Notes: a model not told the origin generated them from the sequence alone. A DNA stretch of 64,000 bases from Streptomyces griseochromogenes (GCF_001542625.1 NZ_CP016279.1:1178001-1242000); one strand, 5' to 3'. Shown: positions 34,015 to 42,120, numbered from the stretch's first letter. Numbers and translations: made by a program.

Positions 34015-34223
34015 GAATTCTCCTTGGTTCTCCAGAAATTCCGGGGTCGCCGGAAGTGGGGGAGTGGAGCTGGGGAGTGGAGCTCGGAGAGTGGGGCTGG
34101 GGGTGCTTCAGTGCGACGGTGCGGATTGGCGCCCATGGTGAAGCCTTGGCATGGCCTGGTCAAGGATGCGCCAAAGCGGCACCGCCGGAAATCGGCCGGA
34201 ACCGCTCGCTCCTCGACCGGTGC

Positions 34224-35042
34224 TCAGCGGCGGGTCGGCCGAAGCCGCTCGATCCGGTCTAGGTCACCGGCGAGAAGGTCGTCGTGCCCGATGGCGAAGT
34301 CTCCGTTGAGCAGGGCTCGCCCGTCGCCGAAGTGGCGGCCCACGACGGCGTCCGGAAGAAACGTCCGCAGACTGTGGCGCATGTTCGGCGGGTGCTCGAC
34401 AGGGACGCCCCAGCCGACCGGGCTCTGGTCCGTCGCGAGCAGGACCCAGTGGTCCACGGGGACCTCCGCGTCCAGATCCGGCGGCCCTCCCGTGTGACTG
34501 TCCAGCGCCGGCAGGACCAGCCGGTCGGGGTCGAGGGGCGGGTACCAGAGCAGCAGGGGCTTGGCGCGCCGGGCGTCGGCGTTGTCGAAGCAGCAGAGGG
34601 CAATGGTGTGGTCGGGGAAGGCGTCGGCGTAGAAGCGCAGCAGGTCGGGGTCGATGGCGGGACGCCGACGGAAGGGCACCTGCTGGAGTGCGGCGGGAAC
34701 GAGGGTGGGGTCGGAGGCGAGGAGCACGGTGTAGACGTCATGCTCGAAGACCTCTACGGACCGTGAACTCCCATCCATCCAGTCGATGCCGTCGTCCTCG
34801 GCGGCCTCCACCGCGGTGACCATGCGCCGCAGGACGTCACCGCTGCGCCCGACGGAGACGAACTGCTCGGGAGTGACCTGCCGTGCGGGGAGATGCAGCA
34901 GCATGGCGTTCGGACCGTCGGCCAGATTGACGGCGGTGTTCTGGTACCCCATGACATGGATGAGGCCGTGCAGGGGGTGATGCTGCCGCCCGCAGTACAG
35001 GATCGTGCCGGAGAAGGCGGCTTCACCCGCCGAGATGCACAC
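34224..35042 (-). CDS. Unknown protein co-transcribed with DUF1266 gene
   Basis: 272 residues from GTG 35042, with GAGG 8 nt upstream; only 9 bp separate it from the previous stop (35052). No signal peptide or membrane helices. Two-part composition: an N-terminal beta-rich part (SGTILYCGRQHHPLHGLIHVMG) and a C-terminal part with WYPPLDPDRLVLPALD and FGDGRALLNGDFAIGHDDLLAGD. Not recognised. Placement suggests it works with the DUF1266 protein; the trio at 34.2-37.1 kb resembles the small conflict or housekeeping islets seen in Streptomyces, but I cannot assign a role. Confidence 0.65.
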   Translation of the reverse strand: MCISAGEAAFSGTILYCGRQHHPLHGLIHVMGYQNTAVNLADGPNAMLLHLPARQVTPEQFVSVGRSGDVLRRMVTAVEAAEDDGIDWMDGSSRSVEVFEHDVYTVLLASDPTLVPAALQQVPFRRRPAIDPDLLRFYADAFPDHTIALCCFDNADARRAKPLLLWYPPLDPDRLVLPALDSHTGGPPDLDAEVPVDHWVLLATDQSPVGWGVPVEHPPNMRHSLRTFLPDAVVGRHFGDGRALLNGDFAIGHDDLLAGDLDRIERLRPTRR

Positions 35043-35051
35043 GGCCGCGCC

Positions 35052-36362
35052 TCACTTGAAGGGGACGGTGAGCCAGGGGCTGTCGGGTTCGGACATCAGG
35101 ACCTGGTGGACGTCGACCATGTCCGTGTACCACTCCCCGAACTCCTCGTCGTCGAAGTGCAGACAGCGCCCGAGGATGTACCCGGCGGCGAAGTCCTGCC
35201 AGGACTTGTACGACCGCGCCGAGGCCCGGCCCGCCTCGACGACGGCGGACTCGGCCTCCTTCAGCGAGCAGTACCGGGAGCCCAGCCCCCAGCGGGCCAT
35301 GGCGGAGGCCCGCCCGAAGTTCCAGGCGTCCACGGAACTGACGAACCGGTTCCCGTCGAGAATGCCGTCGGCCCGGAAGCGCGCCTCGTACCGGGTGATA
35401 CGCCCGACGAGATGCTGCACGCCCTTGATACGCGCCTCGATCTCCGCCTCCGGGGCGCCGGGCGTGGTGGTGACCCCGTCCGGCGTGATGACGGTCTCCC
35501 CGTCCGCACGGCCCCGCAGTACCCGGGCAACCGCGTCACGCCAGTAGGCGGTGTCGACATGGCCGCCGAAGTCACGGGCGATGGTGCGGCGCAGCCCGAG
35601 AGCGAACTCCCAGACGGGGTTGCCGCCGTCGGGGTCGAGCAGGGCGCTCTGCTGGACCTGCCACTCCTCCCGGCTCGTGACACCCCACCACTCCCGGAGC
35701 AACGCGCGCTCCGCTTTATAGCCGTTGCCGTGATACGCCATGGCGTTCCAGGGCAGCCCGTGCCACACGATCAGCAGGGCGCCGCAGGCCAGCCCCTGCG
35801 CGACAGGCCCCTCCAGAGGCCCACCGAGCCGGAGCGTACTGACCCTCGTCCGGTTCAACGGACCCTTCGCCTTGTGCTGCGACCACGCGGCGGAGTGCGG
35901 CGGGGCCGAGGGCAGAAACGCCTCGCACGGGCTGCCCGGATTGACCACGATCATGGCCGGATCGCTCGGCTCCCACACCCGGGCGAACCACCCGAGGCTC
36001 TGCCAGTCGAGCACCCGGTGCGGGTCCGGCACGGGCAGCATCCCCTCCGTGTACACGGCCCAGATCCGACCGCCGGCGACCCGGGGATCGTGTCCGAAGA
36101 CAGGAATGGTCTTGCTCGGTTCGGCATCGGCCCCGTCGCGCCGTATCTCGAAGTACAGCCGACAGTCCGCGAGGATGTCGAAGTAGGCCGCCCAGTCCTC
36201 ACGCGACTTGGCCTCGAAGAGGTCCTGCTCGATGGCGGTGGGCGCGGTCCAGGCGGGCGCGGCCGGGGCGGGCGGAGCCGACGGGGGAGGGGTGGTGGCC
36301 GGGGGAACCGAAGGGGGCGGCGTCGCAGGCCCGAACCCTGCGGGAGGCGGACCGAACGACAT
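35052..36362 (-). CDS. DUF1266 protein with SseB-like N-terminal part
   Basis: 436 residues. A Pro-rich leader (PPPAGFGPATPPPS…) precedes an alpha/beta region (~50-190) resembling SseB/T3SS-substrate proteins: AYFDILADCRLYFEIRRDG and FARVWEPSDPAMIVVNPGSPCEAF. Residues ~225-436 are a DUF1266 domain, with WWGVTSREEW, WNFGRASAMARWG and SWQDFAAGYILGR. ATG 36362 is chosen over TTG 36377 because AAAAGGG sits 5 nt before it. DUF1266 proteins occur in polymorphic-toxin and effector contexts, but the function is unknown. First of two closely spaced minus-strand genes. Confidence 0.75.
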   Translation of the reverse strand: MSFGPPPAGFGPATPPPSVPPATTPPPSAPPAPAAPAWTAPTAIEQDLFEAKSREDWAAYFDILADCRLYFEIRRDGADAEPSKTIPVFGHDPRVAGGRIWAVYTEGMLPVPDPHRVLDWQSLGWFARVWEPSDPAMIVVNPGSPCEAFLPSAPPHSAAWSQHKAKGPLNRTRVSTLRLGGPLEGPVAQGLACGALLIVWHGLPWNAMAYHGNGYKAERALLREWWGVTSREEWQVQQSALLDPDGGNPVWEFALGLRRTIARDFGGHVDTAYWRDAVARVLRGRADGETVITPDGVTTTPGAPEAEIEARIKGVQHLVGRITRYEARFRADGILDGNRFVSSVDAWNFGRASAMARWGLGSRYCSLKEAESAVVEAGRASARSYKSWQDFAAGYILGRCLHFDDEEFGEWYTDMVDVHQVLMSEPDSPWLTVPFK

Positions 36363-36440
36363 GTTTGCCCTTTTCAACTTATGGCCGACTGAGGCAACTT
36401 GACTTGTGTGGTTATGTTATGCGACACGCTGACGGCCGCT

Positions 36441-37130
36441 TCAGTGGGGCAGCGTGTCCACGACAGCGGTGATGACGATGCCTTTCTCCAGCAGTCCCAC
36501 GCCTTCGCCGGTGAGCCGGACCTTGGCGCTGTGGGGCGGATCCACGAAATCGACCGGCCGCTCATAGCGAAGAATCCAGGCGAGTGCGATCAGCGGCGAG
36601 CCGCCCTCCGTACCGCCGCCTTTCGTATCGTCAGCAGAGCCGACGCCGAACCGCTGCCCGACGCGTACGACACCGCCCACGCACCGGACGATGCACGTGG
36701 CGGCCTGGGCATCCCGCTCCTCCACCGAGTGGATCCGCAACTTCGCGTCGGCACGGGTGAGGAAGAGCCGCTCCTCGTGGTCCAGGACGAGGACCCGCTC
36801 GTCGCCGTCGATGATCACGAGGTCGTCCGAGCCCGGGTACCAGAGGTCGTCGAGCCGTTCGAGTACGGCCCGGTAGGCGACCCGCACCGCCGTGCGCATG
36901 TCCGGCCAGGCCGCCCAGACGTCCTGCCCCACATCCGCGACGGCCGTGCGCAGGGCGTCTCTCAGCTGGCCGGCGTCGAGATCGGACACGTCGAGGGCGA
37001 CCTCGGCCCGCTTGACCAAAACGGTGAGCCGGGCCGGCGAACCGCCGAGAGCGGCGAGGAACCCGTCGTAAGAACCGGGCCCTTCGTACGCCCCTATGGC
37101 GGCCAGGGTTTCCCGCAGGTGGGGAGGCAT
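36441..37130 (-). CDS. Unknown soluble protein
   Basis: 229 residues, no membrane segment. The N-terminal half is helical (RETLAAIGAYEGPGSYDGFLAALGG) and the C-terminal half beta-rich (DLVIIDGDERVLVLDHEERLFL, then KVRLTGEGVGLLEKGIVITAVVDTLPH). It stands on the same strand, 78 bp upstream of the DUF1266 gene, so they may be co-expressed. Start ATG 37130 with a weak ribosome site. I do not recognise the family. Confidence 0.6.
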   Translation of the reverse strand: MPPHLRETLAAIGAYEGPGSYDGFLAALGGSPARLTVLVKRAEVALDVSDLDAGQLRDALRTAVADVGQDVWAAWPDMRTAVRVAYRAVLERLDDLWYPGSDDLVIIDGDERVLVLDHEERLFLTRADAKLRIHSVEERDAQAATCIVRCVGGVVRVGQRFGVGSADDTKGGGTEGGSPLIALAWILRYERPVDFVDPPHSAKVRLTGEGVGLLEKGIVITAVVDTLPH

Positions 37131-37191
37131 GTCGTCGGTTCACGGTCCCTTCGTCGCCGATCGGGCGTCAGCCATGGGCCGACGGCCCTAG

Positions 37192-37258
37192 GGCACTGTC
37201 CGCTACCAGTCGGAACTGTGAATGCCGGCCGGGATCACGCGATCCATCGGACAGTGCC
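37192..37258. repeat. 67-bp element with 11-bp terminal inverted repeats
   Basis: GGCACTGTCCG (37192-37202) and its perfect complement (37248-37258) are separated by 45 bp. The gap lies between two minus-strand genes and just past the regulator stop. It may be a terminator with a long loop or a MITE-like insertion-sequence footprint. Confidence 0.5.
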
Positions 37259-37264
37259 GCATCG

Positions 37265-37582
37265 CTACGGCCCGACGATGGCGCGGAGGGCGGCCAGATG
37301 CGCCTGGTAGGCCTGTCGTCCGTCGCGGGTCAGGCTCAGCCACACGCGCTGGCGGGTGTCGCGCACGGCTTTGCGCTGCTCGACATATCCAGCCTCCATC
37401 AGCACTGTGATGTGCTTGCTCAGCACCGACGCGGAGACGTCGAGCTGCTTTTGCACCACTGCGAACTCGGCCTCGTCGGCGGTGTCGAGCAGGGCACAGA
37501 CGCGCAGCCGGTTCGGAGCGTGGATGGTGGTGTCGAAGCCGTCCATCGGGTCGCTTGCGCCGCTACGTGTGCCGGGGTTCAT
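37265..37582 (-). CDS. Winged-helix regulator (MarR/ArsR-like, DUF-type)
   Basis: 105 residues, a compact winged helix-turn-helix. The pattern NRLRVCALLDTADEAEFAVVQKQLDVSASVLSKHITVLMEAGYVEQRKAV is the classical recognition region of the transcriptional-regulator domain PF13601/ArsR-like group, which binds as a dimer. ATG 37582 overlaps the preceding stop (37579) as ATGA. It is therefore in one operon with the membrane protein at 37579-38076 and probably represses it through the repeated TTTCCA/TGGAAA sites at 38070-38136. Confidence 0.8.
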   Translation of the reverse strand: MNPGTRSGASDPMDGFDTTIHAPNRLRVCALLDTADEAEFAVVQKQLDVSASVLSKHITVLMEAGYVEQRKAVRDTRQRVWLSLTRDGRQAYQAHLAALRAIVGP

Positions 37583-38076
37583 GAGGTCTGACGGTGCAGG
37601 CGGACGAAGACGAGGTGAAAGCCGACGGACACCGCAGCGCCGACGACGGAGGCGGCGAACAGCCAGACGGACTGGCCGGTGCCGCGGAAGGCCAGCACCG
37701 ACCCGGCCAGGAGCGCCGGAAGCCCGATCATCAGTGGCAGCGTGACCTTCTTGGGCAGTACGTCCAGGCGCAGCGCCACGCCGGTCTTCTCGCGCCAGCC
37801 GGCCGCGGCAACGGCGAACAGCGCCGAGTAGCCCGTGGTCGCGACCACCATGATGGCGGTCCATGCGAGCTTCGGCAGCAGCCACTGGGGACTTGCCGTC
37901 ATGCCCCCGAAGACCGGTGGGATCGCGGCGATGTACAGCGTGAGGACGACGGCGAACCAGCGAGGCCACGGGGTGGCGGACAAGGCGGCGGCGGAGGCCT
38001 GGACGCGCTCCAGCTCGGCCAGGGCGGCGCGGGCCTCTTGCGGGGTTGGGCGGATGACAGCGCCGTTACTTTCCAT
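37579..38076 (-). CDS. Small four-helix membrane protein
   Basis: 165 residues. After a cytoplasmic helix (~10-38) there are four hydrophobic segments at about 40-62, 70-92, 112-130 and 135-158. No transport or enzyme motif is visible. The ATG (38076) is inside an operator palindrome, and a -10 hexamer ends 7 nt before it, so the message is probably leaderless. Paired with the winged-helix repressor by a 4-nt overlap, a layout common for drug- or stress-responsive membrane proteins. Confidence 0.75.
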   Translation of the reverse strand: MESNGAVIRPTPQEARAALAELERVQASAAALSATPWPRWFAVVLTLYIAAIPPVFGGMTASPQWLLPKLAWTAIMVVATTGYSALFAVAAAGWREKTGVALRLDVLPKKVTLPLMIGLPALLAGSVLAFRGTGQSVWLFAASVVGAAVSVGFHLVFVRLHRQTS

Positions 38077-38136
38077 GCTGGAAACACTAGCCGTGTGTTT
38101 CCACTACGGCAAGTCTCGACTTTCCGTGATGGAAAA
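38070..38136 (-). promoter_or_regulatory. Operator cluster and promoter of the membrane protein-regulator operon
   Basis: Half-sites TTTCCA/TGGAAA recur: palindrome TTTCCA-TGC-TGGAAA (38070-38084), another TTTCCA at 38098-38103 which with TGGAAA forms the 9-bp inverted repeat TGGAAACAC/GTGTTTCCA (38079-38103), and TTTCC-GTGAT-GGAAA (38121-38135). On the minus strand TTGCCG (17-bp spacer) TAGTGT ends 7 nt before ATG 38076. The sites cover the start, -10 and -35 boxes. Confidence 0.65.
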
Positions 38137-38385
38137 TATCGGCGTCGGCCGCCCTCACGCGTGCAGCGCACTTGCGTCACCAGCAGCCCACCCGCCGGAC
38201 AAGCGCCAAGGCCTGGGGCCGATCCCGAGCCCCTCCTCCGTCACATGATCCGTGCCCCGTGACTGCATTGTCCGGAGTCCGTGACACAGGTCGCTCTGGT
38301 AGTGCGTTGCGAGCCGAGGCGTTGTTACGGTCCGGACCCGGGAGCGGCAGTTCAAGCCGCCCGTGAACAGGGGGGACGTCCCAAC

Positions 38386-39075
38386 ATGAACACCCATCGC
38401 CTCAGACCCGCCGTCATCGCGATCGCCGCCGCCGCGCTGGCCGCCGTGCTCACCGGTTGCCAGGGGGACGATTCCGCCGCCGGAGCCGACGGCACGCCGA
38501 ACGCCACCGCCACGGCGAGCAAGGCGCCCGGCACGTCCGGCGGCGGCAAGGGCGGGGCCACCGGGAGCGCGGGAGGCACTGGAGGCACGGCCGGCTCGGG
38601 GGCCACTGCGACCACGTCGCCGAGTACGGCCGGTGCCGGAACGCCCGCGGCGAAGCCCGCCACCAAGGCCCCCGGTTCGGCCAAGACCACGGCGCCGGCC
38701 GCCGGCTGCGCCGCCACGGCGCCGGACCCGGACCATGTCGACCCCGACGAGATCGCCGTCTACCGCGTCGAAAAACTTCCCGCCAGCACCGGGAAGGTGA
38801 ACCTCGTCATCCAGCACGGGGCGTGGGGATGCCCCGGCAAGGACACCGACGGCAAACCGTTCGTCGTCACCGGCGAGGACGCCCGCTGGGCCCTCGACCA
38901 GGCCGCGTACGTCACCGCCACCAACCCCATCGTCGCGAGCAGCAAGAACCAGCGCATCGGCGTGCAGGAACTGATCGACTGGATCGACGCGCACCCCGAC
39001 TCGGGCCTGGTGTTCAAGTACGGGACGGGAGACGACGGCGCGATCCACAGCCTGGAGCAGGTGTACACGCCGTAG
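38386..39075 (+). CDS. Lipoprotein with Thr/Gly/Ala linker, unknown domain
   Basis: 229 residues from ATG 38386. A signal peptide ends in the lipobox LTGC (Cys ~22). A low-complexity linker to ~110 is followed by a small globular domain (~115-229, IAVYRVEKLPASTGKVNLVIQHGAWGCPG and NQRIGVQELIDWIDAHPD). It is exported and anchored to the outer leaflet. An in-frame upstream start exists, but the signal peptide fixes this one, with GGGGGGA upstream. The 309-bp gap 38077-38385 before it holds the divergent operator cluster and otherwise nothing I can identify. Unknown function. Confidence 0.75.
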   Translation: MNTHRLRPAVIAIAAAALAAVLTGCQGDDSAAGADGTPNATATASKAPGTSGGGKGGATGSAGGTGGTAGSGATATTSPSTAGAGTPAAKPATKAPGSAKTTAPAAGCAATAPDPDHVDPDEIAVYRVEKLPASTGKVNLVIQHGAWGCPGKDTDGKPFVVTGEDARWALDQAAYVTATNPIVASSKNQRIGVQELIDWIDAHPDSGLVFKYGTGDDGAIHSLEQVYTP

Positions 39076-39108
39076 CCACCGGGGCGACGCAAAGGGCAGG
39101 GGAACGGG

Positions 39109-39759
39109 CTACTGCCCGGCGATGAGCGCGGGCAGTTTGCGCATGTCGTCGAAGACGGTGGTGCCGGGACCTTCGAGCCGTACGGCCGGGGTGAGCCCAC
39201 CGGCGTATCCGAGGGCGCGCATGCCGGCCGCGCGGGCGGCCAGGACGCCGGGCCGGCTGTCCTCGACCACCACGCAGGCGGCGGGGGCGACCCCCATCCG
39301 CCGGGCGGCATGCAGGAACAGATCTGGGGCGGGCTTGCCGCGGGCGACTTCGGAGGCGCTGAAGATACGGCCCGCGAAGCGGTCGTAGAGCCCGGTGCGA
39401 CCGAGCGTGTGCCGCATCTTGTCGTGGGAGCCGCTGGAGGCCACGCAGGTCGGCAGGGCTATCGCGTCGAGCGCCTCGGGCAGCCCGTCGACCGGGGCGA
39501 GGTCGGCGTCCACGGCTTCACGGTGGAGCTGTTCGAACCGCTCCGCCCAGATCGCGGCGGTCTCCTCACCGAGACGTTCACGGACCTGCTCACGGATGGC
39601 GGCGTGCGACCGCCCGATGAAGCGTTCGACGACCTCCTCCTCGGTGAGGGGCCAGCCCAGCTCCGCGCCGAGGGAGACCTGGACGCGGGCGGCGATGCGT
39701 TCGCTGTCGACCAGGACGCCGTCGCAGTCGAATATGACGAGCTCAATCGGCTTGATCAT
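39109..39759 (-). CDS. HAD-family phosphatase (beta-PGM/phosphonatase-like)
   Basis: 216 residues, a complete haloacid-dehalogenase enzyme. Motif I DCDGVLVDSE carries Asp12 (nucleophile) and Asp14. Motif II is VASSGSH, motif III the Lys of ARGKPAPDLF, and motif IV VVEDSRPGV. The helical cap after motif I is of C1 type, close to phosphoglycolate phosphatase or beta-phosphoglucomutase. Substrate not deducible. Lone gene; start ATG 39759 (MIKPIELVIFDCDG). Confidence 0.9.
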   Translation of the reverse strand: MIKPIELVIFDCDGVLVDSERIAARVQVSLGAELGWPLTEEEVVERFIGRSHAAIREQVRERLGEETAAIWAERFEQLHREAVDADLAPVDGLPEALDAIALPTCVASSGSHDKMRHTLGRTGLYDRFAGRIFSASEVARGKPAPDLFLHAARRMGVAPAACVVVEDSRPGVLAARAAGMRALGYAGGLTPAVRLEGPGTTVFDDMRKLPALIAGQ

Positions 39760-39854
39760 CCGGGCAGCTTAGGAGCTTGCCCGATCAGGCCGTTGATCTT
39801 TAGGGGGTGTTCGGCGAGCCGTCCATGTGCGAAGCGGGCGACGGGCGCCAAGCC

Positions 39855-40133
39855 CTAGCCGAGGCGGTCGATGGCCTCCTTGGCCTCCTTCAGGCCGGCG
39901 CCAGTGTCCTCCCGGTACACCTTGATCGCCTGGATCTTCTTCCCCTCGCGTACGAGCGCGTTCACCTCGTCCATCCGCGGGATCTCCTCTTGCAGGTCCA
40001 GGTGCTTCATGACCAGGTCGAGCTTGCGCTCGACGCGCTTGAGGCGCTGCTCGGCCCGCGCGAACCGGCTCACGGTGCTGAGGGTGAGGCCGAGCACGGC
40101 CAGGGCGAGAGCGAGGAAACCCAGTATGTCCAT
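39855..40133 (-). CDS. Membrane-anchored L7/L12 C-terminal-like protein
   Basis: 92 residues. A hydrophobic N-terminal helix (MDILGFLALALAVLGLTLS) is followed by a charged coiled segment (RAEQRLKRVERKLDLVMKHL). The C-terminal domain (~60-92, VREGKKIQAIKVYREDTGAGLKEAKEAIDRL) matches the second half of the ribosomal L7/L12 C-terminal domain, the factor-binding fold. It is too short to be L7/L12. ATG 40133 is used: a -10-like TAAGAT ends 7 nt before it and there is no ribosome site, suggesting a leaderless message. Such stray L7/L12-CTD proteins are common in Streptomyces; role unknown. Confidence 0.75.
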   Translation of the reverse strand: MDILGFLALALAVLGLTLSTVSRFARAEQRLKRVERKLDLVMKHLDLQEEIPRMDEVNALVREGKKIQAIKVYREDTGAGLKEAKEAIDRLG

Positions 40134-40192
40134 GCCCGTGATCTTAGAAGCCGGCGGCACGCGTTCGCCGCAGGCGGGACGGCGTCTTCGGC

Positions 40193-40393
40193 TCACGGCC
40201 CCGTGGGGTGAGTCTCCTTCAGGGCTTCGATGAAGGGGGCGAAGGATGCGGCGGGGAAGGTGAGGGTGGCTCTGGCTGGGGCCTTGGAGTCGCGGATGGA
40301 TATGTGGGTGTCCAGGTCCGCGACTTCGACGCACGTGTTGCCGTCGCCTCCGCCGGAGTACGACGACTTCTGCCAGCGGACGGCCTGGGTCAT
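40193..40393 (-). CDS. DUF397 protein
   Basis: 66 residues, a complete DUF397 domain: RWQKSSYSGGGDGNTCVEVADL and IRDSKAPARATLTFPAASFAPFIEALK. DUF397 proteins sit downstream of XRE regulators (as in WhiJ/AbaA-like modules) and may act as modulators of that regulator. Here it follows the XRE gene at 40403 by 9 bp on the same strand. Confidence 0.9.
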   Translation of the reverse strand: MTQAVRWQKSSYSGGGDGNTCVEVADLDTHISIRDSKAPARATLTFPAASFAPFIEALKETHPTGP

Positions 40394-40402
40394 GTGAGGG
40401 CC

Positions 40403-41254
40403 TCAGACTTCCTTCGTCAGGTGGTGAATGAAGTCCCGTGATTCCACGGGCTGGAGTGCTGCCTTTCCCACCTTATTGAGCATGGCTCGGAAGCGCGCCA
40501 GCTGAGATTCGGCATCGATGAAGGCGGTGCCGTGCGGAGCGTCGCGCAGCACGGTATCCAGCTGTGGCAGCGGCCCACCGACGTACATCATTTCGATCCC
40601 GGCCCCGGCGAACCCTTCCCTCGCCAACGGGATGACACGCACCGTTGCCCGTCCGTCCTCGATCGCGCGCAGCACTTCCAGGAGCTGTGCACGAGCGGTA
40701 CGACGATCCGAGACGAGGATGCGCAGTGCTGCCTCGTGAATGATCGTCTCGTAGGGGATTGAGACCTCGCGCTCCAGTACGGACCTGCGCCTCATCCGAT
40801 GCTCGACGCGGGGCTTCAGCTCGCTCTCCGGCAGCTCGGGGATCATGTAGCCGAAGATGGCACGGGCGTAGTCGGGCGTCTGGAGCAGTCCTGGCACGTG
40901 GCCGGTGACGACCTCACGGAGGAACGTGCCGTGATGCTCGGTCTCGGCGACGTCCAGGAACACTGGTGGGAGTACTCCGCGATACTCCTCCCACCAGCCT
41001 TGCGTCCGGTCGGTAGCCATTGCGACAAGGGCTTCGATCAGCGCCTCGTCGGCACAGGCGTAGTGGGCGGCGAGACGCCGTGCGCGTTCCTCACTGACAC
41101 CCGCGAGCCCTGCTTCGACTTGGCTCATCTGGGCCGAGGTGGAGCTGAGCAGCCCGGCCACCTCACGTGCCTTCAGGCCAGCCGCTTCTCGCAGCCTGCG
41201 CAGCTCGGTACCCAATCGCACCTGCCGTGCCGTGGGTTGACTCCTTGGCGCCAT
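40403..41254 (-). CDS. XRE-family regulator with DUF5753 (WhiJ-like)
   Basis: 283 residues. N-terminal helix-turn-helix at ~12-70 (ELRRLREAAGLKAREVAGLLSSTSAQMSQVEAGL), then the conserved DUF5753 at ~85-280 (VPGLLQTPDYARAIF, YVGGPLPQLDTVLRDAPHGTAFIDAE). This is the actinobacterial family that includes WhiJ and AbaA-linked regulators, often developmental. It forms a unit with the DUF397 gene downstream and is divergent from the HATPase gene at 41457. Start ATG 41254. Confidence 0.92.
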   Translation of the reverse strand: MAPRSQPTARQVRLGTELRRLREAAGLKAREVAGLLSSTSAQMSQVEAGLAGVSEERARRLAAHYACADEALIEALVAMATDRTQGWWEEYRGVLPPVFLDVAETEHHGTFLREVVTGHVPGLLQTPDYARAIFGYMIPELPESELKPRVEHRMRRRSVLEREVSIPYETIIHEAALRILVSDRRTARAQLLEVLRAIEDGRATVRVIPLAREGFAGAGIEMMYVGGPLPQLDTVLRDAPHGTAFIDAESQLARFRAMLNKVGKAALQPVESRDFIHHLTKEV

Positions 41255-41329
41255 GTGCCCTCCTGGCCTTCAACCACCGTGCTGGCGTGCCTCGTTCGGG
41301 GGACAGATTACGCGACTGGCTATGTGAGG

Positions 41330-41339
41330 AAAAATTTTT
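41330..41339. promoter_or_regulatory. A/T palindrome in the XRE-HATPase divergent region
   Basis: AAAAATTTTT is conspicuous in 72% G+C DNA. It lies in the 202-bp gap between the divergent genes at 41254 and 41457, a likely control region; no promoter was defined. Confidence 0.3.
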
Positions 41340-41456
41340 GCTCTACCGTCAGTGACGAGACGCACACGTAGTGGAAGTGCACCGCTTCGTCCTGCCATGA
41401 CGGCTGCGGCAATGCCACCGCACGCGAAATCCCTTTTTCTTGAGCGGAGTTGACGT

Positions 41457-41864
41457 ATGCCCGAAACCTGGGACTACACCGTCTACATCCCCAACGACCT
41501 CAGAGCGGTCACGGTCTGTCGCCGCACATTGCGTCTGATCCTGACCCTGCACGGGTTGACCGGGTTGGTGGATACGGCGGAGTTGTTGGCGGCGGAGCTG
41601 GTGTCGAACGCGGTACGGCACACGAAGGGCCCGGCGGCACTGAGGGTGCGGCGGACGGTGGAGGGGGTGGTGTGGATCGGGGCGTGGGACACGGACCCCG
41701 GGCCGCCTGAGCCGCCGCAACCGCTGCAGCAGGAGGGGGAGCTGGAAGAGGCGGGTCGGGGGCTGGGGCTGGTCGTGGCCTGTGCGGATTGCTGGGGCTG
41801 GCAGCCGTCGGCGCGGTTCGGGAACCGGGGCAAGTACGTGTGGTGTGAGCTGGAGGCCGCGTGA
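41457..41864 (+). CDS. HATPase_c anti-sigma/regulatory ATP-binding protein
   Basis: 135 residues, a small GHKL domain of the RsbW/SpoIIAB-like type: N-box AELLAAELVSNAVRHTKGPAAL and the G-box part GRGLGLVVACADCWGW. This is the third member of the XRE/DUF397/HATPase module found repeatedly in Streptomyces. It lacks membrane segments. Start ATG 41457, with GAG-type ribosome sequence upstream. The next gene overlaps the stop as GTGATG. Confidence 0.88.
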   Translation: MPETWDYTVYIPNDLRAVTVCRRTLRLILTLHGLTGLVDTAELLAAELVSNAVRHTKGPAALRVRRTVEGVVWIGAWDTDPGPPEPPQPLQQEGELEEAGRGLGLVVACADCWGWQPSARFGNRGKYVWCELEAA

Positions 41865-42120
41865 TGGTGGGCTCGTCGCACGAGGCGCTGCACCGGATCT
41901 TCCAAAAAGACCCGGCGCTGCTGACCCGGGCCTTACAGAGTGTGCTGCACGTCCCGTTTCCTGAGCCGCGGGGGATCGCTGCACTGAACGTGGACCTGAC
42001 CGAGATCGAGCCGGTCGAGCGGCGGGTGGACACGCTGCTGCGGGCGGAGACGGACGAGGGCACGTATCTGCTCGCGGTCGAGTCGCAGGGGAAGGCGGAC
42101 GACCGCGAGCAGGGCAGCGG
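41861..42120 (+). pseudogene. Truncated Rpn/YhgA-like (PD-(D/E)XK) nuclease gene
   Basis: About 86 residues match the start of Streptomyces Rpn-family transposase/nuclease proteins (VGSSHEALHRIFQKDPALL…LLAVESQGKADDREQGS), including the nuclease Glu of AVESQGK. Similarity then ends abruptly near 42120 and the open frame continues into unrelated sequence to 42424. The rest of the protein (normally ~290 residues) is missing. Start GTG 41861 or ATG 41864, overlapping the HATPase stop. I treat it as a 3'-deleted remnant. Confidence 0.7.

Noticed and set aside
38281..38385. In-frame upstream extension of the lipoprotein gene
   Set aside because: The signal peptide and lipobox begin at ATG 38386; the extension would bury the signal and has no ribosome site.
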